Shown piece after piece: positions 1-6,291 of a stretch of 16,754 nt of DNA (positions are counted from its first letter, which is position 1; each line of letters opens with the position of its first letter). A program made the translations under genes and the position numbers. The DNA comes from Vulcanimicrobiota bacterium (GTDB lineage Bacteria; Vulcanimicrobiota; Xenobia; Xenobiales; JADMJV01): NCBI GenBank assembly GCA_023447635.1, contig JAEXNA010000148.1, positions 1 to 16,754 on the forward strand, read 5' to 3'. Below the pieces are notes generated by a model, which made no database searches, was not told the DNA's origin, and saw only the letters and a program-made list of their open reading frames with translations.

Positions 1-480
1 GGTTTGCACGCCGGGAATCGTGGGTTTGACGCCGGGGGATGGCGGTTTGACGCCGCCTGGCTGGCTTGATGGGAGTGGCGTGGAGCGGGGCGGGGCGGGT
101 CCAAACCGAGATTGGCGGCGTGACGCCGGGATTTGCCGGTTTGACGCCTGGATATTCGGGTTTGCACGCCGGGAATCGTGGGTTTGACGCCGGGGAATGG
201 CGGTTTGACGCCGCCTGGCTGGTTTGACGGGAGGGGCGTGGAGCGGGGGCGGTTCCAAACCGAGATGGGCGGCGTGACGCCGGGATCTGCCGGTTTGACG
301 CCCGGAGATTCGGGTTTGCACGCCGGGAATCGTTGGTTTGACGCCGGGGAATGGCGGTTTGACGCCGCCTGGCTGGTTTGATGGGAGTGGCGTGGAGCGG
401 GGGCGGGTCCAAACCGAGATGGGCGGCGTGACGCCGGGACTTGCCGGTTTGACGCCGGGACCTACCGGTTTGACCCCGCT
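1..480. repeat. Nested tandem repeat array, three copies of a 154-158 bp unit
   Basis: The unit GGTTTGCACGCC... begins at 1, 159 and 313, giving periods of 158 and 154 bp. A degraded tail runs to about 480, and the array may extend left of the window. Each unit holds about five sub-repeats on a GGTTTGACGCCGGG theme spaced 21-22 bp apart (starts 1, 23, 44, then 117, 138, 159), plus a less repetitive G-rich stretch of about 54 bp containing CCAAACC, the inverse of the GGTTTG core. One sub-repeat per unit reads GGCGTGACGCC, a short hairpin. In some frames the sub-repeat spells a GLTPGxx heptapeptide. However, the unit length is not a multiple of three and one sub-repeat carries an extra base, so no frame survives across units. 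I read it as non-coding. The rest, 481-605, is a leader for the next gene in which I see no firm promoter. I do not recognise the repeat family. Confidence 0.9.
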
Positions 481-605
481 TCAATTTGTCTGGCGGGCGG
501 GGGTGTGCCAGGGGATAGAACTTGAGAAATTTTCCTGGGGCATGGAGGATGCTTGAAAAGACCTCGGAATAGGAATTGAAACATTTTCATGAGGTCGTTG
601 TTTTC

Positions 606-1991
606 GTGAGTCCTACCGGTTCTAAAATCCTTCCGTTCCCCGTTCTTCGCCGATCGGAACAAACCGGTATAATTCAACGAAACTTTCCCGCTCGCTGGTT
701 GGCGCTTCTGCTGATGGGCAGCGTGGGGGCGGCTTACGCCTTCACTCCCGGGTCCGAGCCCAATGTCCTCACTCCCCCCGCCCTGGTGCCGTCCTCGCAG
801 ACGGTGATGGAAGGCGACGCTGCTGTGGTGTCGCAACTGGCCGGCTCTCTGATGGGCAGCGGCGCCCTGTCGTCGCTCGACCGCGAACTGCTAGAGGAAG
901 GGAAGGGGCGCCGCGTCGTCCTGGAAGTGCAGACGCCAGAGACGGACCCCGTGGCCCTGCGCCGCGAACGCGCGGACTTCTCGCGCGTGGTCGAAGAGCT
1001 GGAAGGCGCCTATATGACGGGCGGTCAGTACCCGGCCGTGCCTGCGGCGGGGTCCGGCGGCCCGGTGATGAGCTATCGCACCGACGGAGAAGATTTCACT
1101 CTCTCGGCTGGCAACCGCAGCTACAGTACCGAGACTGGCATGACCTACGAAGCGCTTCCCGCCGAAGGCGGCGTCCTTCAGGTCAAGGCGTTCCTTCAGC
1201 CCGGAACCAGCGGCTGGGGGCCTTGGGAAGAAGATACCGTGAGCCTGGTGCGCCCCGCCAAACCCGCCGAAGCGAAGGCGGCCGCCGTCGAGGAGTCCAG
1301 TTTCGAAGGACTGGCTTTCCTGGAAGGTCTGCCCCAGGGCGAGCGCGGCACCGCCCGCATGTTCTTCCCGGTAAACCGGTCCACTTGCGGCCACCTTTTT
1401 CATCGGGTCAACGGCAGCACCGCCTACAGTTCGGGAGAGTTGACCTACGACGCGACCAGCGGAAGTTTCTCGCTGAAGCTGTTCCGCTCGGGCGAAGCGC
1501 CCGCCGCCGCCAACTTGAACGCCAAGGCGCTCGACGCCCAGCTGCAGAGTCGCGATCTGGCCACGACCCTGGTGGGAGAGAGCGCTCTGCTGTCTGACCT
1601 GGGTCTGATGTCTCCCGCCAAGCAGGGCGAAGACGTGATGCTGCTCTCGACGGCAGCCGTGCTGCCCGGCTCGGTTTCCAGCGCGCTGGACGGCCTACGT
1701 CTGGCCAGCCTGGACCGTCATCGCGAACCGCTGAGCACGGGCCCTCTGGCCGCTGGAGCCGAGGGCGGCGGAGAGGCCACGATGGTCGGTCGGGTCCAGC
1801 TTCAGGATAAGCTGGGCCAGCTGCACCAGCTCCGGCTGCGGGGCGGTCGCGGTGCCAACTACGACTGGCTGGTCGGCCAGGTCTGCCCGCTGCCGGAGGA
1901 GACTCGGATCGCGAGCTTCGTGGACAGTCAGGCTGCCTCGTACCAGCAAGAGACCCCGGTCGAGCGCCAGGTGGTCAAAGCGGGCCGTTAG
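606..1991 (+). CDS. Predicted secreted protein of unknown function
   Basis: About 461 residues from GTG 606. I do not recognise a family. The clearest feature is an N-terminal hydrophobic segment (about residues 31-45, RWLALLLMGSVGAAYA) ending in an AYA-F signal-peptidase I type site, so the protein is probably exported. The mature part is rich in Ala, Gly, Ser and Glu. It has stretches that look like beta structure (about 150-215 and 250-300) and only two cysteines. No catalytic motif stands out. The start is uncertain. GTG 606 has GAGG 11 bases upstream; TTG 576 gives 10 more residues, but its AGGA is only one base away. Either start leaves an unusually long charged region before the hydrophobic core. 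It lies between the tandem repeat array and a convergent acetyltransferase gene, with only 28 bp between the two stop codons and no obvious terminator there. The codon pattern resembles the neighbours, so I take the frame as real. Confidence 0.75.
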   Translation: MSPTGSKILPFPVLRRSEQTGIIQRNFPARWLALLLMGSVGAAYAFTPGSEPNVLTPPALVPSSQTVMEGDAAVVSQLAGSLMGSGALSSLDRELLEEGKGRRVVLEVQTPETDPVALRRERADFSRVVEELEGAYMTGGQYPAVPAAGSGGPVMSYRTDGEDFTLSAGNRSYSTETGMTYEALPAEGGVLQVKAFLQPGTSGWGPWEEDTVSLVRPAKPAEAKAAAVEESSFEGLAFLEGLPQGERGTARMFFPVNRSTCGHLFHRVNGSTAYSSGELTYDATSGSFSLKLFRSGEAPAAANLNAKALDAQLQSRDLATTLVGESALLSDLGLMSPAKQGEDVMLLSTAAVLPGSVSSALDGLRLASLDRHREPLSTGPLAAGAEGGGEATMVGRVQLQDKLGQLHQLRLRGGRGANYDWLVGQVCPLPEETRIASFVDSQAASYQQETPVERQVVKAGR

Positions 1992-2019
1992 GTCGCGCCT
2001 CGGTTCTGTGGCTTCCCAG

Positions 2020-2709
2020 TCAGGTGGCCGTTCGAGCCTTATGCAGAGCGCGCCATTCCGAGGCGCTCATCCGCATGATGATGCGCCGCTCGGTCCAGCG
2101 GTTGTGTAAACCGATCACCTCGGTTTCCCGGATCGCCTGGAAGCCGCATTTCAAGAAGCAGCCCTGGGCGGCGCCGTTGAAGTGAGCGGTGTCGAGTTCG
2201 ACCAGGTCGACCTTGCGCTGGGTGAACAGGTAGGCCAGCAGCGTGGTCATCGCCTCGCTCCCCAGCCCCTGTCCCCGATGCTCGGTCCCGCCCAGCAGGA
2301 TGCCCACTCGGGCCAGGCTCCGACGACTCTGGCGAAACAGTTTGTAACGTAAGAATCCCAAAGGGAGCGCGGGAGTTGTACCCTCGCATGAGGAAATAAT
2401 GAGGACCCCTGTGGTGTCTTCGCGAAGCTCCTGGAGGTACTCTGCGGTCATGTCGACCAGGGTCTGGGTGTCGGTGTCCACCCCGAAGGCCAGTCGACAG
2501 CTCTCGGGGTCCTGGAACCAGCGAGCTACGAGTTGATGGTCCTCGTCTTTGATGGGGCTCAGGGCCAGGCGTCCTGTCTCGGAGAGGAGGGGGGCGGCCT
2601 CCGGGGCGGGCTGGCCAAGGAGCCGGCGAAACAGGCTGTGCATAGATAGGATTACCACAGGGCGGGGTTTGGTTCCCTCCGCCCGGTGAACGAGGAGACT
2701 CTTTGCCAT
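2020..2709 (-). CDS. GNAT-family N-acetyltransferase (RimJ/RimL-like)
   Basis: About 229 residues. The fold starts near residue 46 with the typical GRLALSPIKDEDH strand-helix opening of RimJ/RimL-like acetyltransferases. Motif A, which binds the acetyl-CoA pyrophosphate, is at about 136-155 and holds HRGQGLGSEA, matching the (R/Q)xxGxG/A pattern. Motif B follows at about 170-190 with the LDTAHFNGAAQGCFLKCGF stretch, in which the Asn and the GF turn are typical. The family transfers acetyl groups from acetyl-CoA to amines such as protein N-termini, antibiotics or small metabolites; the substrate here cannot be told. The first 40 residues are outside the domain. ATG 2709 was chosen because GGGAG lies just upstream on the minus strand. 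An internal ATG near 2643 would start just ahead of the domain but lacks a good ribosome site. It is convergent with the secreted-protein gene and divergent from the J-domain gene. Confidence 0.85.
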   Translation of the reverse strand: MAKSLLVHRAEGTKPRPVVILSMHSLFRRLLGQPAPEAAPLLSETGRLALSPIKDEDHQLVARWFQDPESCRLAFGVDTDTQTLVDMTAEYLQELREDTTGVLIISSCEGTTPALPLGFLRYKLFRQSRRSLARVGILLGGTEHRGQGLGSEAMTTLLAYLFTQRKVDLVELDTAHFNGAAQGCFLKCGFQAIRETEVIGLHNRWTERRIIMRMSASEWRALHKARTAT

Positions 2710-2837
2710 TCTCTCCCGCCACGGGGAGGAGTGCGGAATTCTCCTCGCAGAAGATTACCCGAGTAGGATCCTCAATAGAGGAATGCGGGTGGGAACCGAA
2801 AATGAGCATCCCCCCACAAGGTTAAAGGAGCGTCGCT
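2710..2837. promoter_or_regulatory. Divergent intergenic control region
   Basis: These 128 bp separate the divergently read acetyltransferase and J-domain genes and must hold both promoters. I see no convincing -35/-10 pair. An inverted repeat with arms GAGGAG (2726-2731) and CTCCTC (2741-2746) lies close to the acetyltransferase start. A strong ribosome site AAAGGAG (2824-2830) sits 7 bases before the TTG start of the J-domain gene. The inverted repeat is purine-rich and could be chance. Confidence 0.35.
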
Positions 2838-3464
2838 TTGCAGAAACGAGATTACTATATGGTTCTTCGGGTGAAACCGATCGCCACGCCTGATGAGATC
2901 AGGAAGGCCTATCGGGACCTCTCAAAAAAGTACCATCCCGATCTCAACCCTGGGATGAAAGCTGCCTCTGACGAGAAGATGAAAGAGCTGGTGGCGGCTT
3001 ACAACGTGCTCAACGCCAAGGACAAGCGTAAGGAGTACGACGCCCAGCCCTGGTTCCAGTTCCGCAAGAACGCCAAGGGGCGTGAGAAGGTGGGCAAAGA
3101 CGCTTTCAAAGGCAAGCCCCAGCCCAAGAAAAAAGAGAGCTTCCTGACCAAGCTGCTGGCTACGTTCAAGAAGAACGACGGCCCCAAAGGCGGGGTCGAC
3201 GCGAAGCAGGCCGATGTCCATTTCATGTTGGGCGTCTCTATGGCCGAGACGGATAACTTCCTGGACCAGGCCAAGGCCGAGTTCACCAAGGCGCTGGAGT
3301 ACGATCCCAAGCACTCCGAGGCCGCCTACAATCTGGCTCTGACCTCTTACAAGAACGGCGACTTCGACGAGGCGCGCCGCGGACTCAACGACGTGTTGGC
3401 AGGCAACGCCGGCGACAACATGGCCAAGCATCTGCTCAAGCTTCTGCACGACCCCGACTTCTAA
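2838..3464 (+). CDS. Small J-domain protein with C-terminal TPR repeats
   Basis: 208 residues. Residues 4-70 form a J-domain, the module by which Hsp40 proteins stimulate the ATPase of DnaK (Hsp70). The essential HPD tripeptide is at 33-35, between helix II (EIRKAYRDLSKKY) and helix III (EKMKELVAAYNVL). There is no Gly/Phe-rich region, no CxxCxGxG zinc domain and no DnaJ C-terminal substrate domain, so this is a class C J-protein, not DnaJ itself. A Lys-rich linker (about 75-115, with a hydrophobic patch FLTKLLATF) leads to about two TPR-like helical pairs (about 124-157 and 160-193, including ALEYDPKHSEAAYNLA and GDFDEARRGLNDVL). These probably recruit a protein client or partner. The TTG start is supported by AAAGGAG at 2824-2830, seven bases upstream. 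The gene appears monocistronic, with a terminator downstream. The partner and client are unknown. Confidence 0.9.
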   Translation: MQKRDYYMVLRVKPIATPDEIRKAYRDLSKKYHPDLNPGMKAASDEKMKELVAAYNVLNAKDKRKEYDAQPWFQFRKNAKGREKVGKDAFKGKPQPKKKESFLTKLLATFKKNDGPKGGVDAKQADVHFMLGVSMAETDNFLDQAKAEFTKALEYDPKHSEAAYNLALTSYKNGDFDEARRGLNDVLAGNAGDNMAKHLLKLLHDPDF

Positions 3465-3472
3465 CCGGGGTC

Positions 3473-3490
3473 TCCCGTATTCCTACGGGA
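3473..3490 (+). other. Perfect 7-bp hairpin after the J-domain gene
   Basis: TCCCGTA (3473-3479), a four-base TTCC loop, and TACGGGA (3484-3490) form a perfect stem 8 bases after the stop codon. No U-tract follows, so it is not a terminator alone. It may protect the mRNA 3' end or act together with the terminator 19 bases downstream. Confidence 0.6.
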
Positions 3491-3508
3491 TGGTCCGTCC
3501 ACAGAAAT

Positions 3509-3545
3509 GCCCACCCTCCCAAAAGAGCGGTGGGCTTTTGTTTTA
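3509..3545 (+). terminator. Rho-independent terminator of the J-domain gene
   Basis: The stem GCCCACC (3509-3515) pairs with GGTGGGC (3529-3535). It can be extended by CTC/GAG across one bulged C, leaving a short A-rich loop. It is followed directly by TTTTGTTTT (3536-3544). The strong GC stem and the U-tract are the classic layout. It sits 45 bases after the stop and ends the transcription unit. Confidence 0.88.
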
Positions 3546-3568
3546 AGCATGAGGGTATCTGTCGGGGA

Positions 3569-3586
3569 TTGGGCACATGTTCACAA
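3569..3586. promoter_or_regulatory. Imperfect Rex-like inverted repeat
   Basis: TTGGGCACATGTTCACAA matches the Rex operator pattern TTGTGAA-N4-TTCACAA at 12 of 14 arm positions, with a perfect right arm and two mismatches in the left. It lies 43 bases before the adenylate-kinase-like gene. It would overlap the -35 of the only promoter I can propose there. It is reported because a perfect copy of the same pattern stands before the oxidase operon. Chance remains possible. Confidence 0.35.
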
Positions 3587-3608
3587 CCCGGCAACGAGGA
3601 GTTCTTAT
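3580..3608 (+). promoter_or_regulatory. Possible promoter for the adenylate-kinase-like gene
   Basis: TTCACA (3580-3585, 5 of 6 to the -35 consensus), a 17-bp spacer and TCTTAT (3603-3608, 4 of 6 to the -10) are the best pair in this gap. Transcription would start near 3615 and give a leader of about 14 bases without a clear ribosome site. That weakens the idea or points to near-leaderless translation. Confidence 0.3.
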
Positions 3609-3628
3609 CTTCGCTCTAATCTCTGAGT

Positions 3629-4255
3629 GTGATCATCGCATCGAGTCATAGCCCCTGGCCCACCGGCCCCTTCTCTGCGGTTCGCCCCGCCGAGACCCCG
3701 GTGCAGGAGCCGACCGAGTCTTCGGCTCCCGAGCCGATCGATGAGCTGGTTCCGGGCCTGGAGACTCCTCCCGCTGGCGCCTCCCGCGGCTCGATGAGCG
3801 CCGGCGACATGTCTCGCCAGGCCGACCGTTCGGCCGGTGCGGCGCTGGCTGCTTTCCCTCAGGTCGTCCACCTGCTGGCCAACCCCGAACTTCACCTGGG
3901 CCAGGGCCTGGCCGAAGAGACCGGCCTGCCGCTGATCTCTCTGGCCAGGACGAAGGTGGACGAACTCGACGACCTGCTGGCCCAGCCGCAGTTCGCCGAA
4001 GGGTTCATTCTCGAGGGCGTACCCCAGGATCGAGCAACCGCAGAAGCGCTCGACGGGCTGCTCAGCGCCACCGACCCTAATGGGCGTCGAGTGCTGGGTT
4101 TTGATAGCTGCACGCCCGCTCAGCAAGAGATTCAGGATCACTACATCGACCAGGGTCTGATGTGGTTGGTGCCTTCGCCGGAGAAGCAGACCAGCGTGGA
4201 GCAGACGAAGAACTCCCTGCTCGAATGCCTGGTCGGTCTGCCCGCCTGGGAGTAA
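3629..4255 (+). CDS. Degenerate adenylate-kinase-like protein lacking the P-loop
   Basis: 208 residues. Residues 1-70 are a Pro/Glu/Ser-rich, probably disordered leader. From about 76 the sequence follows adenylate kinase. AEETGLPLIS (95-104) corresponds to the AEK.GIPHIS segment after the Walker A loop. GFILEGVPQDRATAEALDGL (125-144) corresponds to the GF(I/L)LDGFPRT..QAEALD segment that binds nucleotide. DHYIDQGLMWLV (170-181) with the helix after it corresponds to the YY..KGLL C-terminal part. The Walker A glycines and lysine are gone: HLLANPELHLGQGLAEE stands where LLGPPGAGKGTQ would be, apparently about three residues shorter. The DGFPRT arginine is replaced (EGVPQD), and the LID region is missing. 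It therefore cannot be expected to phosphorylate AMP and may be a scaffold or nucleotide sensor. The GTG start has no good ribosome site; an ATG near 3794 is an alternative. It is followed after 209 bp by the repeat/zinc-ribbon gene. The family assignment is by eye and needs a profile search. Confidence 0.6.
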   Translation: MIIASSHSPWPTGPFSAVRPAETPVQEPTESSAPEPIDELVPGLETPPAGASRGSMSAGDMSRQADRSAGAALAAFPQVVHLLANPELHLGQGLAEETGLPLISLARTKVDELDDLLAQPQFAEGFILEGVPQDRATAEALDGLLSATDPNGRRVLGFDSCTPAQQEIQDHYIDQGLMWLVPSPEKQTSVEQTKNSLLECLVGLPAWE

Positions 4256-4464
4256 GTCTCGAACCGCCTCTCCCTCCCATCGGCGCGACTCGGGACTCCA
4301 GCCGCCTCCAACCCTCTCCCTCCAACCTTCCTTCCCCAGAAAAGGTCCATCCCCGACGAGCCTCCGGGTCATGGCGAAGGAATGCTTCCTATCGCTCTCT
4401 AATAGGCACCTGCCCGAGGCCGTACGACTTTCTCAAAGGCCCCGGTACGATGTTGGAGGACTCC

Positions 4465-6210
4465 ATGGCCGGAACACAATCGACGCCCCCGCAATCTCCT
4501 GTGGACCAGGGCGAAACCCCCTCGCCCCTGTGTAATCACCTTTTGCAGCAGGTTCGCCTGCGACTCGACGGGCAGTTGAGCCCGGCTGATTTGGAGAAGT
4601 CCGCCAGGGACGCCATCGCTTCCCTGGATCAGGCTCGCGAGCAGACGCTCAACAATCTCGAGAACGACGGGGCCAAAGACGCCGTGTTGGAAGCTTTCGA
4701 AAAGAGCTTCGACGACATGCAGGCCGCCCTGGAAGAGATCGTGGACTATGCTGCCGAGGCCACCCCGGAAAGCCATGAGGCGGTCCGCGCGACGATCTTC
4801 CGCGCCGCCACCGCTACCGCCACTGCCGTCACCATCATGCAGTCGTCGGCTCTGTCGGAAGGGCCCACCGATATGCCGCTCTTCAACGGTCTGTTTCAGA
4901 TGAAAGAGCGCTACCTGCAGGGCGGCGTGGAAGGTCAGCATCTGCAAGATGCGCTGGCCAACATCGTGAAGATGACCAAGGCGGCTATCGCTGAACTGCT
5001 GGCCGGCGAAGGCGAGCAGCCTCCGCAGCGCGACGGTCTGGTGCGCGCCTACGAAGAGCAGATTGAGAGCCTGGAACGGGTCGGGGAAACCATCGACACC
5101 GGTCGTAAGGACAAAGCCGAAGTTGACGATGCGTTCGACCAGCTGCTGCGCACCTCGAACGGAGTCAAAGAGGCTATGGCCTCGCTCAACGAAGCGCTTA
5201 TGAGTCAGGGCCCTTGCCGCCTGACACGCACCAACGTGATGCTTTCCGCCTCGAACAGCTTCCAGGCCGGCGGTATCAGTCCCGACCAGTTCTCCCGCAC
5301 CATCGACAGCTACGAAGCCGAGCTGCGCGAGGAGCGGGCCGGCGTCAACGAGCTGGTCGGTATGCCCGGCCAGAGCGAAGCGGTCAAAGAAGAGGTCGCC
5401 AAGCTGCGCGACGCTTACGAGCTGCACGAGGAAGCGCTGGCGATCTTCTCGGAATACCTCGATGGCGAGGCCGAGCCGGAAGACTTCGTACGCGCCCAGA
5501 AGATGCTGGTCGAAGCTTCCGAGAAGCTGTCGGACATCAAGGAAGAGTTGGATCGCCTGGGCGAAAACGAGGGCAAGGTGTCCTGCGTTCGCTGCGGCAA
5601 ACCTAACGAGCAAGGCAGCCGTTCCTGCAGCTCTTGCGGAGCTCAGCTCCCGCAGCAGGCCGGCATGGGGATCGCTTCCACCATGTCGTTCCAGGAAGAC
5701 GACGGCACGGCCAACCTCAACGAAGGTGAGCTGGTCATCACGGCCAACCTCGAGCGCCTGTTCAACGCCGTCAACGAGATTTCCGAGGGTCGCTCCAGCG
5801 ACGAAGAGTTCGAGCGGGTGCTCGATTGGCTGGACGGTCTGATGGAGAACGCCATCTCGACTATGCCAGAGATTCCCGACATGAACCCGCCGGCCGACGC
5901 CAGCGAGGAGACCTTGTCCCAGATCGAGACGCTCAAAGAGGAGCTGGCCGAACAGCGCAACGAGGCGCTGGAAGGGATGGGGGCGATCCGCGATGCGCTG
6001 AACGCGATGGGCGGCTATCTCGACGACCGCGACAAAAATACCCTGATTCAGGGAGTGCGCGACGTGCGCGATGGCGCTATAAAGATGCAGAACGCCGAGA
6101 AGGCGTTGAATCTGATGACCACCGCGCTGCAGAAGACGGCCTCCGAAGCGGCCGCCGCTCGAGGCGAGGCGGTCGAGGAGCACGACGAGCCCGAGGACGA
6201 CGAAGAGTAA
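4465..6210 (+). CDS. Acidic helical repeat protein with internal zinc ribbon, unknown function
   Basis: 581 residues from ATG 4465, chosen because GGAGG (4455-4459) lies five bases upstream. ATG 4450 would add five residues, and longer starts would run into the previous gene. I do not recognise the family. Most of the protein looks helical and strongly acidic, with no signal peptide or membrane segment, so it is probably cytoplasmic. A loose motif of the form Y-L-x-G-x(4)-D-x-F-x-x-A-x-x-x-L recurs near residues 33, 95, 150, 210, 266, 331, 439 and 518, mostly 55-65 residues apart. This suggests duplicated helical modules. After the sixth module sits a zinc ribbon with C374-x2-C377 and C388-x2-C391 in CVRCGKPN...CSSCGAQLP. 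The C-terminus ends in a Glu/Asp tail. It is read in the same direction as metH, 81 bp downstream. A scaffold or adaptor role is only a guess. Confidence 0.8.
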   Translation: MAGTQSTPPQSPVDQGETPSPLCNHLLQQVRLRLDGQLSPADLEKSARDAIASLDQAREQTLNNLENDGAKDAVLEAFEKSFDDMQAALEEIVDYAAEATPESHEAVRATIFRAATATATAVTIMQSSALSEGPTDMPLFNGLFQMKERYLQGGVEGQHLQDALANIVKMTKAAIAELLAGEGEQPPQRDGLVRAYEEQIESLERVGETIDTGRKDKAEVDDAFDQLLRTSNGVKEAMASLNEALMSQGPCRLTRTNVMLSASNSFQAGGISPDQFSRTIDSYEAELREERAGVNELVGMPGQSEAVKEEVAKLRDAYELHEEALAIFSEYLDGEAEPEDFVRAQKMLVEASEKLSDIKEELDRLGENEGKVSCVRCGKPNEQGSRSCSSCGAQLPQQAGMGIASTMSFQEDDGTANLNEGELVITANLERLFNAVNEISEGRSSDEEFERVLDWLDGLMENAISTMPEIPDMNPPADASEETLSQIETLKEELAEQRNEALEGMGAIRDALNAMGGYLDDRDKNTLIQGVRDVRDGAIKMQNAEKALNLMTTALQKTASEAAAARGEAVEEHDEPEDDEE

Positions 6211-6237
6211 AACTGACGTCAACGCCGGGCCGGAGCG

Positions 6238-6259
6238 GGTCGCGGCGCCTTCTGCGACC
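6238..6259. repeat. Inverted repeat GGTCGC/GCGACC before metH
   Basis: GGTCGC (6238-6243) and GCGACC (6254-6259) can form a 6-bp stem with a 10-base loop in the 81-bp gap before metH. No U-tract follows and the gap is too short for a cobalamin or SAM riboswitch. The same two arms recur, with a 5-base loop, upstream of the oxidase promoter (10842-10858). In GC-rich DNA this may be coincidence. Confidence 0.3.
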
Positions 6260-6291
6260 TGCCGGATATGCCGAGAGTCGTAGGAGATATG

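Noticed and set aside
66..100. G-quadruplex in the G-rich part of the first repeat
   Set aside because: There are three close G-runs (GGGGCGGGGCGGG), but a fourth is only reached over a long loop, and copies 2 and 3 do not keep the pattern.
1..480. CRISPR array
   Set aside because: The repeats are contiguous 21-bp steps within a larger unit and the intervening sequence is itself repeated, unlike unique spacers; no cas genes nearby.
178..556. Two short plus-strand frames with GLTPG repeats
   Set aside because: The frame is lost in each repeat unit because unit lengths are 154 and 158 bp and one sub-repeat has an extra base; no ribosome site. Treated as non-coding repeat.
2756..2800. Palindrome AGGATCCT and CCTC/GAGG stem before the J-domain gene
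   Set aside because: Too short to separate from chance, and not placed against a recognisable promoter.
4162..4464. Longer N-terminus for the repeat/zinc-ribbon protein
   Set aside because: The upstream frame overlaps the preceding gene, is Arg/Pro-rich and unlike the rest; GGAGG five bases before ATG 4465 marks the start.
6211..6291. Cobalamin or SAM riboswitch before metH
   Set aside because: The gap is only 81 bp, and no B12-box-like or SAM-I-like core is visible.
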